From: Terricaulis silvestris
GTDB taxonomy: Bacteria; Pseudomonadota; Alphaproteobacteria; Caulobacterales; Aquidulcibacteraceae
Reading direction: 5' to 3'
DNA length: 64,000 nucleotides
NCBI RefSeq assembly: GCF_009792355.1
Contig: NZ_CP047045.1
Span: forward strand, 3,250,501 to 3,314,500
Position numbers and translations under genes: made by a program. Of the stretch, positions 52,911 to 62,076 are shown piece by piece. The number at the start of each line of letters is the position of its first letter. The first letter of the stretch is position 1. Under the pieces are notes generated by a model. That model ran no database searches. It was not told where the DNA came from and saw only the letters and a program-made list of their open reading frames with translations.

Positions 52911-53516
52911 CTAGAAGTGCGCGCCAAGCGCGCCAAAGGATGGAAAAGCACGATCTCGCTCCGACATCGAAATTTCACGCGGTTCAAGCGTCCAGTCGAT
53001 GGCGATGCTGGGATCGTCCCAGACGATGCCCTCTTCGTGCTCGCGGCTGTAATAGTCGCTGACTTTGTAGAGCACCTCGGTATCCGGCTCGAGCGTCACG
53101 AACCCGTGCGCAAAGCCTTTCGGCACGAACAGCTGCGCGCCATTTTGGGCGGACAAAACCGCCGACACCCATTGGCCAAAAGTCGGCGAAGTGCGCCGGA
53201 TATCGACTGCGACATCCAAGATAGAGCCGCGGAGCACGCGCACGAGCTTATCCTGCGCGCGCGGCGGATGTTGAAAGTGCAGCCCACGCAGCGTGCCGCG
53301 GACATGCGAGAGTGACTGATTGTCCTGCACGAACACGGCGCCGCCGAGCGCGCTCCGCAGCGTCTCAGCGTTGAAGGTCTCACTGAACCAGCCACGTTCA
53401 TCCTCAAAGCGGCGCGGCGTGAAAATCCAGACGTCGGCAATCGCCAAAAGCTGGATTGGCGACGCCAGATTCGGATAATCCTTTGCCTGATCCGAGCGAC
53501 GTTTCTCGTCCGACAC
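52911..53516 (-). CDS. rmlC: dTDP-4-dehydrorhamnose 3,5-epimerase
   Basis: This 201-residue cupin has RGWFSETFN, FVQDNQSLSHVRGTLRGLHFQ with the active-site His, and VPKGFAHGFVTLE. It is slightly longer than usual (about 185) because of a 20-residue polar N-terminus. GTG start with GGAG six bases upstream. It is the first gene of the long leftward operon, so the operon promoter should lie in 53517-53711. Confidence 0.95.
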   Translation of the reverse strand: MSDEKRRSDQAKDYPNLASPIQLLAIADVWIFTPRRFEDERGWFSETFNAETLRSALGGAVFVQDNQSLSHVRGTLRGLHFQHPPRAQDKLVRVLRGSILDVAVDIRRTSPTFGQWVSAVLSAQNGAQLFVPKGFAHGFVTLEPDTEVLYKVSDYYSREHEEGIVWDDPSIAIDWTLEPREISMSERDRAFPSFGALGAHF

Positions 53517-53711
53517 CCTTTACTCCCATCGACTTAAGGCGCTCGCCTCTTCCAACTTTTGCGTTCTTTTCCAGGCTTCCATTGGCGGCAATTCGAGACG
53601 CGTCGCGAGGTACCGCGGCCGTTGCTCCGAAACCACGAATGCTTTACTCGCCTGTCGATGTTCGCGAAATCGTAGTCGTTGCTGCGAGCGAAGTCGAGCT
53701 AACGGGCCAGC

Positions 53712-54695
53712 GTGACGCCTCTCGCCACTATCATCGTCGTGACGCACAACAGCGCGCGCTGGATGGCGCGCCAGCGTGCGGCGCTGGAGGCCCAGACGGA
53801 TCGGCGCTGGCGGCTTGTGGTGATCGACAACAGCTCAAGGCCGGATCAACGACCGACAGCAGTGGACCTGCCAGGCGGCGGGCAGTTGATCCAAAGCGAA
53901 ATCAATCTGGGTTTCGCCGAAGCCAATAATGTCGGCGCGAGCGGCGCCGAGACACCCTACCTCGTCTTCCTCAACCCCGATGCGTTTCCCGCGCCGGATT
54001 GGCTCGCCACCTTGATCGAAACGGCCGAACGCCACCCCGACGCGGCGGCGATCGGCTCGACACAAGTGCGCGCGGACGCCGAAGATGTGTTCGACGGCAC
54101 CGGCGATGTGCTGCACGCGAGCGGACTCGCCTATCGCTCCAATTTCGGCAAACGGCGCCAAATGACGCCGCCGCTCGGCGAAACGTTCTCCGCGTGCGCG
54201 GCGGCCATGCTTGTGCGCCGTGAGGCGTTCGAGGCGATTGGCGGCTTTGACGCGCGGTATTTCTGCTTTTTCGAGGACGTCGATCTCGGCTTTCGCCTGC
54301 GGCTCGACGGAGGCCGTATCTTGCAATCGCCGTACGCGGTCGTGGCGCACGTCGGCGGCGGCGCGACGACCGGCACGGCGTTCGCAAGTTTCCATGGCGC
54401 GCGCAACCGGACCTGGACGTTCTTCAAATGCATGCCGGCGCCTTGGTTCTGGCTGCTGTTGCCGGCGCATCTCATCGCATGCGCGCTGGCCGCGACAATT
54501 TCACTTTTCGCCGGACGTGGTTTTGCAGCGTGGCGCGGATTTTTGACCGCGCTCGTGACGCTCGACCCGATCCTGCAAGCACGCGCCATCGTTCAGCGCG
54601 CGCGTGTTGCGCCGACCCGCGACATTGCAGCGGCGTTGGCTTGGAGCCCGCATCTTTTCTTTGGGCGCAGGCCCTTTATCCGCCCACTGGACTAG
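53712..54695 (+). CDS. GT2 glycosyltransferase with C-terminal membrane helices
   Basis: This 327-residue GT2 enzyme of the rhamnosyltransferase-like group has TIIVVTHNSARW, VVIDNSS, FLNPDAFPAPDWL and FFEDVDLGFRLRL (the ED-D acceptor motif). The last 80 residues carry one or two hydrophobic helices. GTG start. Convergent with the next GT2 gene; their stop codons overlap (CTAG). Confidence 0.87.
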   Translation: MTPLATIIVVTHNSARWMARQRAALEAQTDRRWRLVVIDNSSRPDQRPTAVDLPGGGQLIQSEINLGFAEANNVGASGAETPYLVFLNPDAFPAPDWLATLIETAERHPDAAAIGSTQVRADAEDVFDGTGDVLHASGLAYRSNFGKRRQMTPPLGETFSACAAAMLVRREAFEAIGGFDARYFCFFEDVDLGFRLRLDGGRILQSPYAVVAHVGGGATTGTAFASFHGARNRTWTFFKCMPAPWFWLLLPAHLIACALAATISLFAGRGFAAWRGFLTALVTLDPILQARAIVQRARVAPTRDIAAALAWSPHLFFGRRPFIRPLD

Positions 54696-55537
54696 CGGCG
54701 CGCGATCATCGGTAACACGACCATCAACGCCGCGCCTGCACCTTCGCCGAGCCACCGTTCCAGTGGCGAGCGCGCGAACTTACGGAAGTATCGCGCAAAG
54801 CCCCGCGCCTTGTGCCGCGCGATCTCGGACGCGGGCGCTGCACTGGTGGCGCCTGCATGCGCGCCGTGTGGACCGGGAACGAACAGCACCGGCCAGCCGG
54901 CCTCTTCCGCGCGGCGGCAAAGATCGACGTCTTCCACGTGAAGGAAATAGCCTTCGTCGAAGCCACCCAGCGTGGCGAGATCAGTGCGGCGGACGCAGAG
55001 CAGAGCGCCGCTTACCGCGCCGGTGCGGATCGGCGCGGCAGGCAGCGGATCACGGTGACGGTTGAAGTCGCGCAGCGCTGGCGAGAACCGCTCCAGGTGC
55101 GAAAGACCGGTGAATGAGACGAAAGCCCGCCACAACGTCAGCCGCTCACGGCGTGCGCCGCGCCCAGTGCGCCCAGAGGCGTCCCGGAGATCACCGCCAA
55201 CGATTGCGGGCGGCGGCGCGGCTGTAAGCGCTTGCGTGAGCTGTGTGATGGCGTCCGGCGCAAGCGACACGTCAGGGTTGATGAATGCGAGCACGTCCCC
55301 GCGAGCCTGCGCCGCGCCCAGATTGCACGCCGTCGCAAAGCCGACATTGCCGTGGCCGCGGATGATGCGCACGCGCGGATCGCTCGCTGTAGCGTCTATG
55401 GCGCGAACTTCGGCGTCTTCGTTGCCGTTATCGACGAGGATGATTTCGTCGATGCCCGACGCGGCGCTCACCGACGCGAGGCAGCGCGCGAGCGCTGGGC
55501 CCGTGCGATAGGTGACGATGATCGCACACGCGCTCAA
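54692..55537 (-). CDS. GT2 glycosyltransferase
   Basis: This 281-residue protein has CAIIVTYRTGPAL, IILVDNGNED, LAFINPDVSLAPDAI and FLHVEDVDLCRRAEEAG. It is the same type as its convergent neighbour but shorter and without membrane helices. TTG start with GGAACG upstream. It probably transfers rhamnose or a related sugar. Confidence 0.87.
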   Translation of the reverse strand: MSACAIIVTYRTGPALARCLASVSAASGIDEIILVDNGNEDAEVRAIDATASDPRVRIIRGHGNVGFATACNLGAAQARGDVLAFINPDVSLAPDAITQLTQALTAAPPPAIVGGDLRDASGRTGRGARRERLTLWRAFVSFTGLSHLERFSPALRDFNRHRDPLPAAPIRTGAVSGALLCVRRTDLATLGGFDEGYFLHVEDVDLCRRAEEAGWPVLFVPGPHGAHAGATSAAPASEIARHKARGFARYFRKFARSPLERWLGEGAGAALMVVLPMIARR

Positions 55538-55599
55538 GACAAAGCGTTCCTACGCCATGATGACTGGCGCGTGTCTTATAGCGGTTTGTGAAAGCGAGC

Positions 55600-56133
55600 C
55601 TAGTTGCTCTGGTGCGCGAGCAGAAGCTCGGCCAGCTCAAGGTCGCGATCCGGCGTTGCCATCGGGCTCGCGGCGTAGCTCGCCGTAGTGATGTAAGCCT
55701 CGACAGGCGCCGTCTCGACTGGCTCAGCGGTGCTGAGACGCAGCACTGGCGCTTCGACCACCTGCGGCGCCGGCGCAAACGTGGCGCCGCGATCCGTCAG
55801 CGCGATGGAGCGGATGTGCTCGATGCGCTCTTCCGTCGCCGCGCGCGTGATTTCGAGCGAAGCGGTGGTGCGCGCGAGTTGGCTGCGGATGGTTTCGAGT
55901 TCAGTCGGCGACAACGGCGACGGGAACGCGGGCAGCGAGGCGTAGGGATCGTCGGCAGCGTTAGCATTCGGATCGAGACCGAAACCAGAGGCGAGGCTGG
56001 TGCCAATCAGCCCGCCGAAACCGGCAGGCGAAAAGATGGTCACGGCAAGCACCGTCGCGGCCACGCCGGTAAGGCTGGACTTGACGATGGTGTCGCGAAC
56101 TTCCCGTCCGTAGTCCGCTGGCTTGTCCGACAT
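55600..56133 (-). CDS. single-pass membrane protein of unknown function
   Basis: This 177-residue protein has a short polar N-terminus, one hydrophobic segment (about 20-50, GVAATVLAVTIFSPAGFGGLIG), then a helical stretch (LETIRSQLARTTASLEITRAATEERIEHIR) and a Pro/Ala/Glu-rich end. GGGAGC precedes the ATG. Its position beside glycan genes suggests an envelope role, but nothing identifies it. Confidence 0.7.
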   Translation of the reverse strand: MSDKPADYGREVRDTIVKSSLTGVAATVLAVTIFSPAGFGGLIGTSLASGFGLDPNANAADDPYASLPAFPSPLSPTELETIRSQLARTTASLEITRAATEERIEHIRSIALTDRGATFAPAPQVVEAPVLRLSTAEPVETAPVEAYITTASYAASPMATPDRDLELAELLLAHQSN

Positions 56134-56258
56134 AAAACGCTCCCACGCGCCGGCGCGGCTCCCCCGCTAGGGTCCCCTATACGCGCCAGAAGCGTACCAA
56201 ACCTTAAATCCTGGTCGGCGCCAAGCCTCATGAGCGATAACCCAGTGACGATGCTGAA

Positions 56259-57476
56259 ATGTTGCTTACGGAATGGAGGCTGCATGCCGACGCCGCGGGC
56301 GCGCCGATGAAGCGCGGATTCACCGCTGCGAGCTTCGCAAGCGCGGCGCTGTTCGCCCTCGCACCCGGCTTCGCCGTTGGCGGCGCGCTTGGTTTTGCGA
56401 TGCTGCTGCTCGTGGCGGGGCTCTTGAGCATCCGGCCTTCGCTTGTCCTCACCGCTTGGAAAAAGCGGCCTGTTGTCATTGGCTTGCTTCTCACCTTCAC
56501 GGCCTGGGCGGTCCTCAGTGTGGCGTGGTCTCCCTATGAGGCCGCAGAACAGGGCCTGAAAGTCGCCCTCCTCGTGCCGGTCGGACTCATGTTCGCGGCC
56601 GCGGCGACGGCGGACGCCGACATGCGCCGGCTCACCGCCGCGGGCGGGTTGGCGACGGTCATTGTGCTCATCGTGCTGCTGGCGATCGAGGCTGGCCTGG
56701 ATATGCCGTTCAACCGCGCCGCCCAGCCGGACATCGACCCCGGCCAGCTCGTCCGCAACGTCGGCCGGGGCGCGGCCTTCCTCGTTGTGGTCGCTTGGGG
56801 GGCGGTCGCCGGCCTGCTCGCCATCGGCGGTGGCGCCCGATTCGCTACTGCAGCGCTGGTGTTGGCGTCGACTGCCGCGATCTCACTCCAGTTTGATCAG
56901 TTCGCCAACGCTGTCGCCCTTGCGGCAGGTCTTTCGGCGTTCGCGTTCGCTTTCGCGCTACCACGTTTCGGCGTGCTCGTTGTGACTGGCGGCTTGGCGC
57001 TTTGGGCGCTGATCGCGCCATTCGCGACGCCGCTCGTTCTTTCGAACCAACGCTTGGTCGATGCGCTGCCGCTGAGCTGGGCCGCGCGCGCAGGGATTTG
57101 GGACTATGTGTGCGCGCGTATTCTTGAGCAGCCGCTGATCGGACACGGACTCGAAGCATCGCGCACGGTGGAAGATCGCATTCAGGTGCGCGAACTCGAT
57201 ATGCGCGGCATCCCCATGCATCCGCACAGCGCGAGCTTGCAGATCTGGTACGAGACCGGCGCAATCGGCGCCGTGCTTGCCGCGGCGGCGTTGCTGCTCG
57301 GCGGACGCTGGCTGGCGCGCGCTTATGGAGACGATCGCGCCAGCGCTGCGGGCGCGGCCGGAACGATTGCGGCAGTCGGCGTGATCGCAAACGTCAGTTT
57401 CGGCGCTTGGGCGGAATGGTGGATCGCGACGATGTTTATCGCCGCCGCAATCGTAGGATCAGTCAGAGCGCGCTGA
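56259..57476 (+). CDS. O-antigen ligase family protein (WaaL/Wzy-like)
   Basis: This protein of up to 405 residues has about ten membrane helices and, in the large periplasmic loop, MRGIPMHPHSASLQIWYETGAIG. This is the H-x-H...LQ-x-W-x-E-x-G signature of O-antigen ligase/polymerase proteins. It would join the exported chain to lipid A core or another acceptor, or polymerise it. Two starts are possible (56259 and 56307); neither has a strong ribosome binding site. Its 3' end overlaps that of the AGE-family gene by 14 bases. Confidence 0.87.
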   Translation: MLLTEWRLHADAAGAPMKRGFTAASFASAALFALAPGFAVGGALGFAMLLLVAGLLSIRPSLVLTAWKKRPVVIGLLLTFTAWAVLSVAWSPYEAAEQGLKVALLVPVGLMFAAAATADADMRRLTAAGGLATVIVLIVLLAIEAGLDMPFNRAAQPDIDPGQLVRNVGRGAAFLVVVAWGAVAGLLAIGGGARFATAALVLASTAAISLQFDQFANAVALAAGLSAFAFAFALPRFGVLVVTGGLALWALIAPFATPLVLSNQRLVDALPLSWAARAGIWDYVCARILEQPLIGHGLEASRTVEDRIQVRELDMRGIPMHPHSASLQIWYETGAIGAVLAAAALLLGGRWLARAYGDDRASAAGAAGTIAAVGVIANVSFGAWAEWWIATMFIAAAIVGSVRAR

Positions 57477-58596
57477 GCTTTGGCTCCAAACGCAGCACTT
57501 CGGTGAACGCTAGCAACAGATGATACACGATCGACGCCGGCACGGCTTCGGCCATTGGCGCGCCGTCGCGATCAAAGCGATCGACCCAGAGACCGGGCTT
57601 GGAGCCCGCAAAATAGCGGTCAAACAGTAGATTTACGCTTTCGGCAACTTGAGCGCGCGGATCGCGACCTGTGAGTTCGTAGAGCGCAAGCCAACCCTTT
57701 ATGCGTTCAGTGTTGGTCCAGGCGCGCGACGCGCCTTGCAGCACCGCGCCGTCATCCCACACAGTGTCGAACACGGCGCGGGAGCGTTCGTCCAAGCCAA
57801 ACCGTTCGCCGAACGCGATCAAGGCTTCCGGATATCCTGCGACGCTTTCACCCGTTAGCCGCTGATGCTGCGCGAGAATCCAAGGCCATTCGAAATGGTG
57901 ACCCGGTTCAAGCACACGCCCTGCTTCACTGTCGAGGCGCGTCCAGTCCGGCCCGAAGCGTTCGCCCAAGGTCACGCCATCAAAGAGTTTGGATTTGAAC
58001 AGGCCGATCAACTCACGCGCTTGATCGAGGAAGCGCTGATCGCCGCTAGCCTCGAAAGCAGCGAGGCAAGCCTCGGTCAGGTGCATGTGCGGGTTTTGCA
58101 GCAGCACGCCGTCATCCGGAAGCTTGCTGACAAAGCCGCCATTCGGCGCGCGCATGCTGCGTTGGATGTAGTCGAGCGTCGCGTACGCGTGAGCGAGCGC
58201 TTCAGCGTCGCCGGAAGCGCGATAGCGCCAAGCCATGGCGAAGATCACAAACGCTAAATCGTAGAGATCGGGTGTCGGATCGATCGCGCTGCCGTCGCGC
58301 GACAGCGACTTGGCCCAGCTCCCGTCAGGCTGGCGTGCATGCGCGACGAGATAGTCGTAGCCCAGCTTCGCCATCGCCGCGCCCGGCGCCCAACCAAGCA
58401 TTGCGGCATGCGAGAATCCGTAAATCTGGCGCGCCTGGACGCGGACGCGCTTGAAGTCGCACGCGGTCGGCGCGCCTGAATGTGAAAGCTCTTCCAGAAA
58501 GCCGCCGTGCTCCCGGTCAACGCCATGCTCCGCCCAGAACGGCAGCGCATCGCGGAAGATCCAGTCGCGGATGGCGGCAAAGGGAATCTGCGTCAC
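57463..58596 (-). CDS. AGE-family isomerase, probable type III phosphomannose isomerase
   Basis: This 377-residue alpha/alpha-barrel protein of the N-acylglucosamine 2-epimerase family has HGGFLEEL, RVRVQARQIYGFSHA, NPHMHLTEACLAA, EPGHHFEWPWIL and the late RAWTNTERIKGWLAL. The His residues of the AGE active site are present. In rhizobia a phosphomannose isomerase belongs to this family, and its gene here faces manC across 57 bases, so it likely makes mannose-6-phosphate. GTG start; the frame stays open far upstream but overlaps manC and has shadow composition there. Confidence 0.82.
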   Translation of the reverse strand: MTQIPFAAIRDWIFRDALPFWAEHGVDREHGGFLEELSHSGAPTACDFKRVRVQARQIYGFSHAAMLGWAPGAAMAKLGYDYLVAHARQPDGSWAKSLSRDGSAIDPTPDLYDLAFVIFAMAWRYRASGDAEALAHAYATLDYIQRSMRAPNGGFVSKLPDDGVLLQNPHMHLTEACLAAFEASGDQRFLDQARELIGLFKSKLFDGVTLGERFGPDWTRLDSEAGRVLEPGHHFEWPWILAQHQRLTGESVAGYPEALIAFGERFGLDERSRAVFDTVWDDGAVLQGASRAWTNTERIKGWLALYELTGRDPRAQVAESVNLLFDRYFAGSKPGLWVDRFDRDGAPMAEAVPASIVYHLLLAFTEVLRLEPKLSAL

Positions 58597-58653
58597 GCGC
58601 GATCTTTGCCGAGGCGGCTTCCCGCGCGCAAGAACATGCGCGAGAACGGGCGC

Positions 58654-59709
58654 ATGACTCACCGCATCATCCCCGCGATCATGTCTGGCGGCGCCGGCAC
58701 GCGGCTCTGGCCGCTCTCCACCGACGCGCAGCCGAAACAGTTTCACGCTCTGGCAGGGGACGAGAGCCTGTTCGCCACGACGGCGCAGCGCGTGCGCGGC
58801 GTTGTGGGCGACGTGTCGTTCGCGCCGCCGATCGTGCTTTGCAACGAGACGCATCTCGCTATGGCGCGCCGAGAACTCGGCGGCGAAGCGGCGGTGTTCG
58901 TGCTGGAACCTGTGCCGCGCAACACCGCCGCTGTCGGTGCGATTGCCGCCGCGGTGGCCGCGGAGATCGATCCGGACGCGCTGGTGCTCCTTCTGCCGGC
59001 GGATCACATCGTCGCAGACGCTGCCGCGTTTCACGCCGCCATCTCTCGCGCCGCACCGTTCGCGCACGAACGGATCGTCACGTTCGGCATCGCGCCGGAC
59101 CGGCCGGCGACCGGGTACGGCTATATTCAGCGCGGAGAAGCACTCGGCGACGGCGTGTTTGCGATCGACTCGTTCCGCGAGAAGCCGAATGCAGAGACCG
59201 CGCACCAATATCTGACGACCGACGCCTATTCCTGGAACGCCGGCATCTTCCTGTTTCACCCGGAGCGGCTGTTGGCGGAGTTCGATGCGAGCGCCGAGAT
59301 TCGAGACCGCGCGCTTGCCGCGCTTTCAAATGCCTCGCGTCACAACGATGAGATTCATCTCGATGCAGGCGCCTTTGCAAGTGTGCCCTCACAGCCGCTC
59401 GACATCGCAGTGATGGAGAAGACGGCGCGCGCCGCTGTTGTGCCATGCGACATCGGTTGGGTCGACATCGGCTCCTGGGATGAGATCTGGCGCGTCTCAC
59501 CACAAGACGACGCGGGCAATGCAACACACGGGCCGGTGACGACTCTCGACGCTTCGCGCAACTTGATCCGATCCGAAGGCCTCACGGTGTGCGTAGCCGG
59601 CGTCAGCGATCTGATCGTGGTCGCGACGGACGAAGCGGTCATCATCGTTCCGCGCGATCGCGCTCAGGATGTGAAGGCGATGCGGGAAGCGGTGCTGAGA
59701 AAGCTCTAG
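58654..59709 (+). CDS. manC: mannose-1-phosphate guanylyltransferase
   Basis: This 351-residue enzyme has AIMSGGAGTRLWPLS, PKQFHALAGDESLFATTAQR, VLEPVPRNTAAVGAIAAA, LLPADHIV and SFREKPNAETA. It forms GDP-mannose from mannose-1-phosphate. Only the nucleotidyltransferase part and its short cap are present; the C-terminal isomerase domain of bifunctional enzymes is missing. This fits the separate AGE-family isomerase facing it. ATG at 58654 chosen; ATG at 58636 is possible. Confidence 0.94.
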   Translation: MTHRIIPAIMSGGAGTRLWPLSTDAQPKQFHALAGDESLFATTAQRVRGVVGDVSFAPPIVLCNETHLAMARRELGGEAAVFVLEPVPRNTAAVGAIAAAVAAEIDPDALVLLLPADHIVADAAAFHAAISRAAPFAHERIVTFGIAPDRPATGYGYIQRGEALGDGVFAIDSFREKPNAETAHQYLTTDAYSWNAGIFLFHPERLLAEFDASAEIRDRALAALSNASRHNDEIHLDAGAFASVPSQPLDIAVMEKTARAAVVPCDIGWVDIGSWDEIWRVSPQDDAGNATHGPVTTLDASRNLIRSEGLTVCVAGVSDLIVVATDEAVIIVPRDRAQDVKAMREAVLRKL

Positions 59710-62012
59710 TGCGCAGCGCGGAGACCGAAGCGCAACACCGTGTCGGGCGCTGCGCCATCTATGTGGCCGGGATCAAGAACGAAGAGCGCCTCGCCGAACG
59801 CGGACAGCGTTTCGCCGGCGAAGTAGCGATAAGCCAAGGCAAAACGCAGCTCGCGGCCTGATGGCGTAGGGCTGAACGTCCGCTCTTCGTAGGTCAGACT
59901 CTGGCGGCCGTATTTTGTCGCGGTGGGGGCCATGAAGCTCAACGTTCCGCCCTCGATGCGCAGCGGCTGCGCCACGGACAGCGACAACGCGCCATCACCG
60001 TTCGCGAGCCAAGCTGGCGTCATGGCGAACGTCGTTTCCAGTGAGAACGCCGTTGTCCGAAGCGGAGACGACACGTCGAGCCAGCCGCTTCCGCCCAATT
60101 CGGCAACACCGAACTCCGCATTCACGGCCACTTCGACGCCTGGCGCGACGTCGGCCTGCGCGGCGATGCCGGTTAAGCGCGTTTCGCCGGCCGGTGTCAC
60201 GCCGAAATCCTGGGACCACGCCAAGCCGAGCAGACCGCTCTCCTCTTCCACGCGCCCGACGGTGAGATCGAGGCCGAACGCGCCCCGGTGGAACGAAGCC
60301 CGCGCGGCGGTCGCGCGACGGTCCGAGGGCGCAAGAAACGGAGTCCTTGCGGCGTCGCCGCTTTCCGAAAGCAGTGACAAGCTGAGCCCTTCTCCGAGTT
60401 GGCGGGTCAGGCGGAGCGACAGGTCGGCGTTGACCAAATCGAGGAGCCCGACGACGTCGCCGCCGCCCTCATACATTGTGCGCGCGCCGTGCGCGGCGAT
60501 GGAAGCGGTCAGCCCAGGCGCGATGTCGGCGTCGATGCGCGCTGGCGCCTGCTCGAAATCGTCGCGATCAATCGGGCCGCGATACGAGTCGGGCAGCGTT
60601 TCGCCGCCGAAGGCGATCTGCATGCGCGCGCCTTGCTCGCCGCGCGCCGTTCGCCAGAGCAGAGGCGCCTGCGCCGAGCCGGAAGGGCCTGCTGCGGCGC
60701 TCAACCAGTTGTCGGCGAGATTCACCGGGAAAGTGCGGTTGTAGTGATCGAAACCGGCGACGGTCCACGCCGCGGTGTTGACCGCCATGCCATCGCCAAA
60801 CGCGGCGCCCACGCCACCGAGCGTTGTGCCAGAGTCTAAGTCAGGTGCGCCCGGCATCATCATCATCGTGGGCACTGAGAGCGGACCGACTGGCTGGAAC
60901 GCACGCCCCACGTTTAAGCGTCCGCGCCCGTTCACGGCGTCCGTGCCCGGCGCGCCGGTGTCGTCAGCAGTGGTGAACAAAAGATCGACAACTTGTGTTG
61001 GCGTCAGACCGGGGAACGCGTCCATCACCAACGCGACGGCGCCGGCCACGTGGGGCGACGCGTAGGACGTGCCCTGGATACGGCAGAGATTAGCGGCAAG
61101 GCCAGCCGACGCGCCACAGCTCTGAAATCCCGGCACGGGTCCCACGGGGCCATAATCGGGCACAATGATCTGCCAGCCGGGCGCAGTGAGGTACCAATCG
61201 TCTGCGCTGCCCGGCGGATTGGACGCTGGGTTCACTGTGCCGTTCGCGTTGAGACCACCGGCGATCATGATGAGGCCGTTCGACACCAGCGGATCGATGG
61301 CAAGGAAACCGGGATAGTTCGGGCGCGTTGCGCCGATGTCTCCATCATTGCCGGCGGAGACCACGATGATGACGCCTGCCGCAGTGGCGTTGCGAATAGC
61401 CTGCTGGACGTTGGCGGCCGTCGGCGAACTGGAGCCGAGCGAAAGGTTGATGACATCGACGCCCTGCTGACGCGCATAATCGATCGCGCTGGCTAGGTCG
61501 TTGCTTTCGAACAATCCAGAGCTGTTGTCGGCGCGGATCGCCAGGATAGTGGCGTCGAAGGCGACGCCCACGGTTTGCGCGCCGTTATAGTTGCCGGCGA
61601 TCAGTGAAGAGAGTTCGCTGCCGTGGGTCTCGTTGGTGACGAGCGCATTGCGGCCGGGACGAATGTCGATCGAGTTCGGCGAAATCCGGCCGGTTAGTTC
61701 GGGATGCTCCGGGTGGATGCCGGTGTCGATCACGCCGACGAGCACGCCTTCGCCCGTCGCGCCGTTTTGCCAAGCGACTTGTGCGTTGACGCCGCCAACG
61801 CCCCAGTTGGCCGTGAACTCGCTGCTGCCCGTGGCAGGAAAATCGCCGTCCGCGTGAGGAGGCGCGGGGGGCGGAAACACGGGTGGGCTTGGCGGAGGCG
61901 GGGGCGAGACGATCATACCGCCGCCGCCACCTCCACCGCCGCCGGCGCAAGCGCCGAGCAGCGCGAGCACGATCGCGTTCAGCATCAGCCGGCTCGATTT
62001 TAGATCGTTCAT
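59706..62012 (-). CDS. subtilisin-like (S8) surface lipoprotein
   Basis: This 768-residue lipoprotein has lipobox Cys22, then Ala, nine glycines, a residue, IVS and a proline run, matching the TbpB-like lipoprotein position for position. The peptidase domain (about 65-375) has the triad Asp96 (VIDTGIH), His130 (ETHGSE) and Ser316 (GTSYASPHVAGA), with Asn222 in SAGNDG. The last 380 residues are beta-rich and resemble an autotransporter-like or barrel domain, but the protein does not end in Phe. It is likely an outer-membrane or surface protease. It converges on manC with overlapping stops. Confidence 0.87.
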   Translation of the reverse strand: MNDLKSSRLMLNAIVLALLGACAGGGGGGGGGMIVSPPPPPSPPVFPPPAPPHADGDFPATGSSEFTANWGVGGVNAQVAWQNGATGEGVLVGVIDTGIHPEHPELTGRISPNSIDIRPGRNALVTNETHGSELSSLIAGNYNGAQTVGVAFDATILAIRADNSSGLFESNDLASAIDYARQQGVDVINLSLGSSSPTAANVQQAIRNATAAGVIIVVSAGNDGDIGATRPNYPGFLAIDPLVSNGLIMIAGGLNANGTVNPASNPPGSADDWYLTAPGWQIIVPDYGPVGPVPGFQSCGASAGLAANLCRIQGTSYASPHVAGAVALVMDAFPGLTPTQVVDLLFTTADDTGAPGTDAVNGRGRLNVGRAFQPVGPLSVPTMMMMPGAPDLDSGTTLGGVGAAFGDGMAVNTAAWTVAGFDHYNRTFPVNLADNWLSAAAGPSGSAQAPLLWRTARGEQGARMQIAFGGETLPDSYRGPIDRDDFEQAPARIDADIAPGLTASIAAHGARTMYEGGGDVVGLLDLVNADLSLRLTRQLGEGLSLSLLSESGDAARTPFLAPSDRRATAARASFHRGAFGLDLTVGRVEEESGLLGLAWSQDFGVTPAGETRLTGIAAQADVAPGVEVAVNAEFGVAELGGSGWLDVSSPLRTTAFSLETTFAMTPAWLANGDGALSLSVAQPLRIEGGTLSFMAPTATKYGRQSLTYEERTFSPTPSGRELRFALAYRYFAGETLSAFGEALFVLDPGHIDGAAPDTVLRFGLRAAH

Positions 62013-62055
62013 CGGCGAGGCTCCCCCTCGACGCTGTTTTATCTCATCGCCGAGC

Positions 62056-62069
62056 GCGCGCTAGCGCGC
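62056..62069. promoter_or_regulatory. 14-bp perfect palindrome upstream of the subtilase gene
   Basis: GCGCGCTAGCGCGC lies 43 bases upstream of the subtilase start and just past the transketolase stop. It could be an operator for the lipoprotein gene or a short terminator stem for the transketolase gene. No T-run follows. Confidence 0.4.
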
Positions 62070-62076
62070 CGGTGCA

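Noticed and set aside
53456-53929. 157-residue + strand frame upstream of the GT2 gene
   Set aside because: It overlaps rmlC antisense and the GT2 gene in another frame, with no gene-like motif.
58597-59259. N-terminal extension giving the AGE-family protein 598 residues
   Set aside because: The added part is antisense to manC, has shadow composition, and the family is about 380 residues.
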